Source of the DNA: Gammaproteobacteria bacterium
Lineage (GTDB): Bacteria; Pseudomonadota; Gammaproteobacteria; Steroidobacterales; Steroidobacteraceae
Direction of reading: 5' to 3'
Length of the DNA: 35,896 nucleotides
Assembly: GCA_025355445.1 (NCBI GenBank)
Contig: JANXZQ010000518.1
Span: 1-35,896 of the forward strand
The position numbers and the translations under genes were made by a program. Numbering within the stretch: the stretch's first letter is position 1; every line of letters starts with the position of its first letter. Below the pieces are notes generated by a model. The model worked only from the letters and a program-made list of their open reading frames with translations. It had not been told where the DNA came from and searched no databases. This document shows, in pieces, positions 35,210-35,896 of this stretch.

Positions 35210-35896
35210 ATGAATCGACCATCACCATGGATCGCAGCGGCCGTCGGTGCGGCACTGCTGCCCATCACCGCTCTTGCCTCCAGCCATCGCGAAGCCCCTT
35301 TTATCACCACGCGCTCCAAGGTCGACGGCACCGATCTGTATCTGTTCAATAGCTACGAGGCGGGCCGCGCCGGCTACGTCACCCTGATTGCCAGCTATCA
35401 GCCGTTCGAAAATCCGCAGGGTGGACCGAACTACTACACTATGGATCCGAGCGCGCTCTATGAAATCTCCATCGACAACACGGGTTCCGGCAAAGAGGCA
35501 TTAACCTTTCAATTCCGCTTTACGACGGCGACGACTGGATTCACGGTGATGGCAGGCACGAAGTCCATTCCGGTTCCTCTGGTGAATATTGGACCAGTCA
35601 GCGCCAGCGCCTCCGCTGCGCAAAACGTCTTCGAAACTTACTCGCTGACGCTGGTCAAAGGCGATCGCCGTAGCGGAACGGCGCAGGCCGTCACCGATGC
35701 CGCGACCGGCAAATCCACGTTCAACAAACCGCTCGACAACATCGGCGCCAAGTCCATCGCCAACTATCCGGCGTATGCCGCGGCCTTTATCTATAACGTC
35801 ACGATTCCTGGCTGCAGCATGCCTGGCCGCGTGTTCGTCGGCCAGCGACAAGATGGTTTCGTCGTTAACCTGGGCGAGACATTCGACCTCGTCAAT
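35210..35896 (+). CDS. DUF4331 domain-containing protein, truncated by the window end
   Basis: Manual translation from ATG 35210: MNRPSPWIAAAVGAALLPITALASSHREAPFITTRSKVDGTDLYLFNSYEAGRAGYVTLIASYQPFENPQGGPNYYTMD... The SSHREAP start is typical. Absent from the ORF track because it has no stop in the window. Confidence 0.93.
   Translation, partial: MNRPSPWIAAAVGAALLPITALASSHREAPFITTRSKVDGTDLYLFNSYEAGRAGYVTLIASYQPFENPQGGPNYYTMDPSALYEISIDNTGSGKEALTFQFRFTTATTGFTVMAGTKSIPVPLVNIGPVSASASAAQNVFETYSLTLVKGDRRSGTAQAVTDAATGKSTFNKPLDNIGAKSIANYPAYAAAFIYNVTIPGCSMPGRVFVGQRQDGFVVNLGETFDLVN

Noticed and set aside
1-35896. tRNA, rRNA, CRISPR arrays, IS elements, prophage genes
   Set aside because: None recognised on reading either strand. 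A tRNAscan, CRISPR finder and transposase HMM search would be needed to exclude cryptic cases.

Overview
The window is a GC-rich, gene-dense proteobacterial chromosome segment. A gammaproteobacterial, Steroidobacter- or Nevskia-like origin is only a guess from protein style. I found no rRNA, tRNA, CRISPR array or intact transposon. Main content, left to right: (1) an Anbu-type bacterial proteasome-homologue cluster (circularly permuted ATP-grasp, alpha-E, transglutaminase, Anbu) in which the transglutaminase is frameshifted; (2) a secreted protein with two tandem ABM/DUF1330-like domains, and a large DUF349 protein; (3) a signal-peptidase-I-like protein that has lost both catalytic dyad residues, next to a small membrane protein; (4) remains of an FAD-dependent oxidoreductase gene; (5) a DUF885 / class II aldolase / MFS operon divergent from an M20 peptidase / S12 hydrolase / VOC / micro-lipoprotein / GNAT cluster; (6) a second M20 peptidase with an APC permease; (7) soxR and an MFS efflux gene divergent around a perfect SoxR box, with both genes frameshifted; (8) SRPBCC and ribbon-helix-helix-like genes divergent around a near-perfect 24-bp palindrome; (9) MarC, a Tat-exported prolyl oligopeptidase and two tandem M38-like amidohydrolases; (10) DUF2380, a DMT transporter with a His-rich tail in an apparent operon with a TonB-dependent receptor, and a DUF4331 gene cut by the window end. 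The best leads are the catalytically dead signal-peptidase-like protein, the Anbu cluster with its frameshift, the three single-base deletions at short G/C runs, the two operators, and the TonB receptor plus His-tailed DMT pair.
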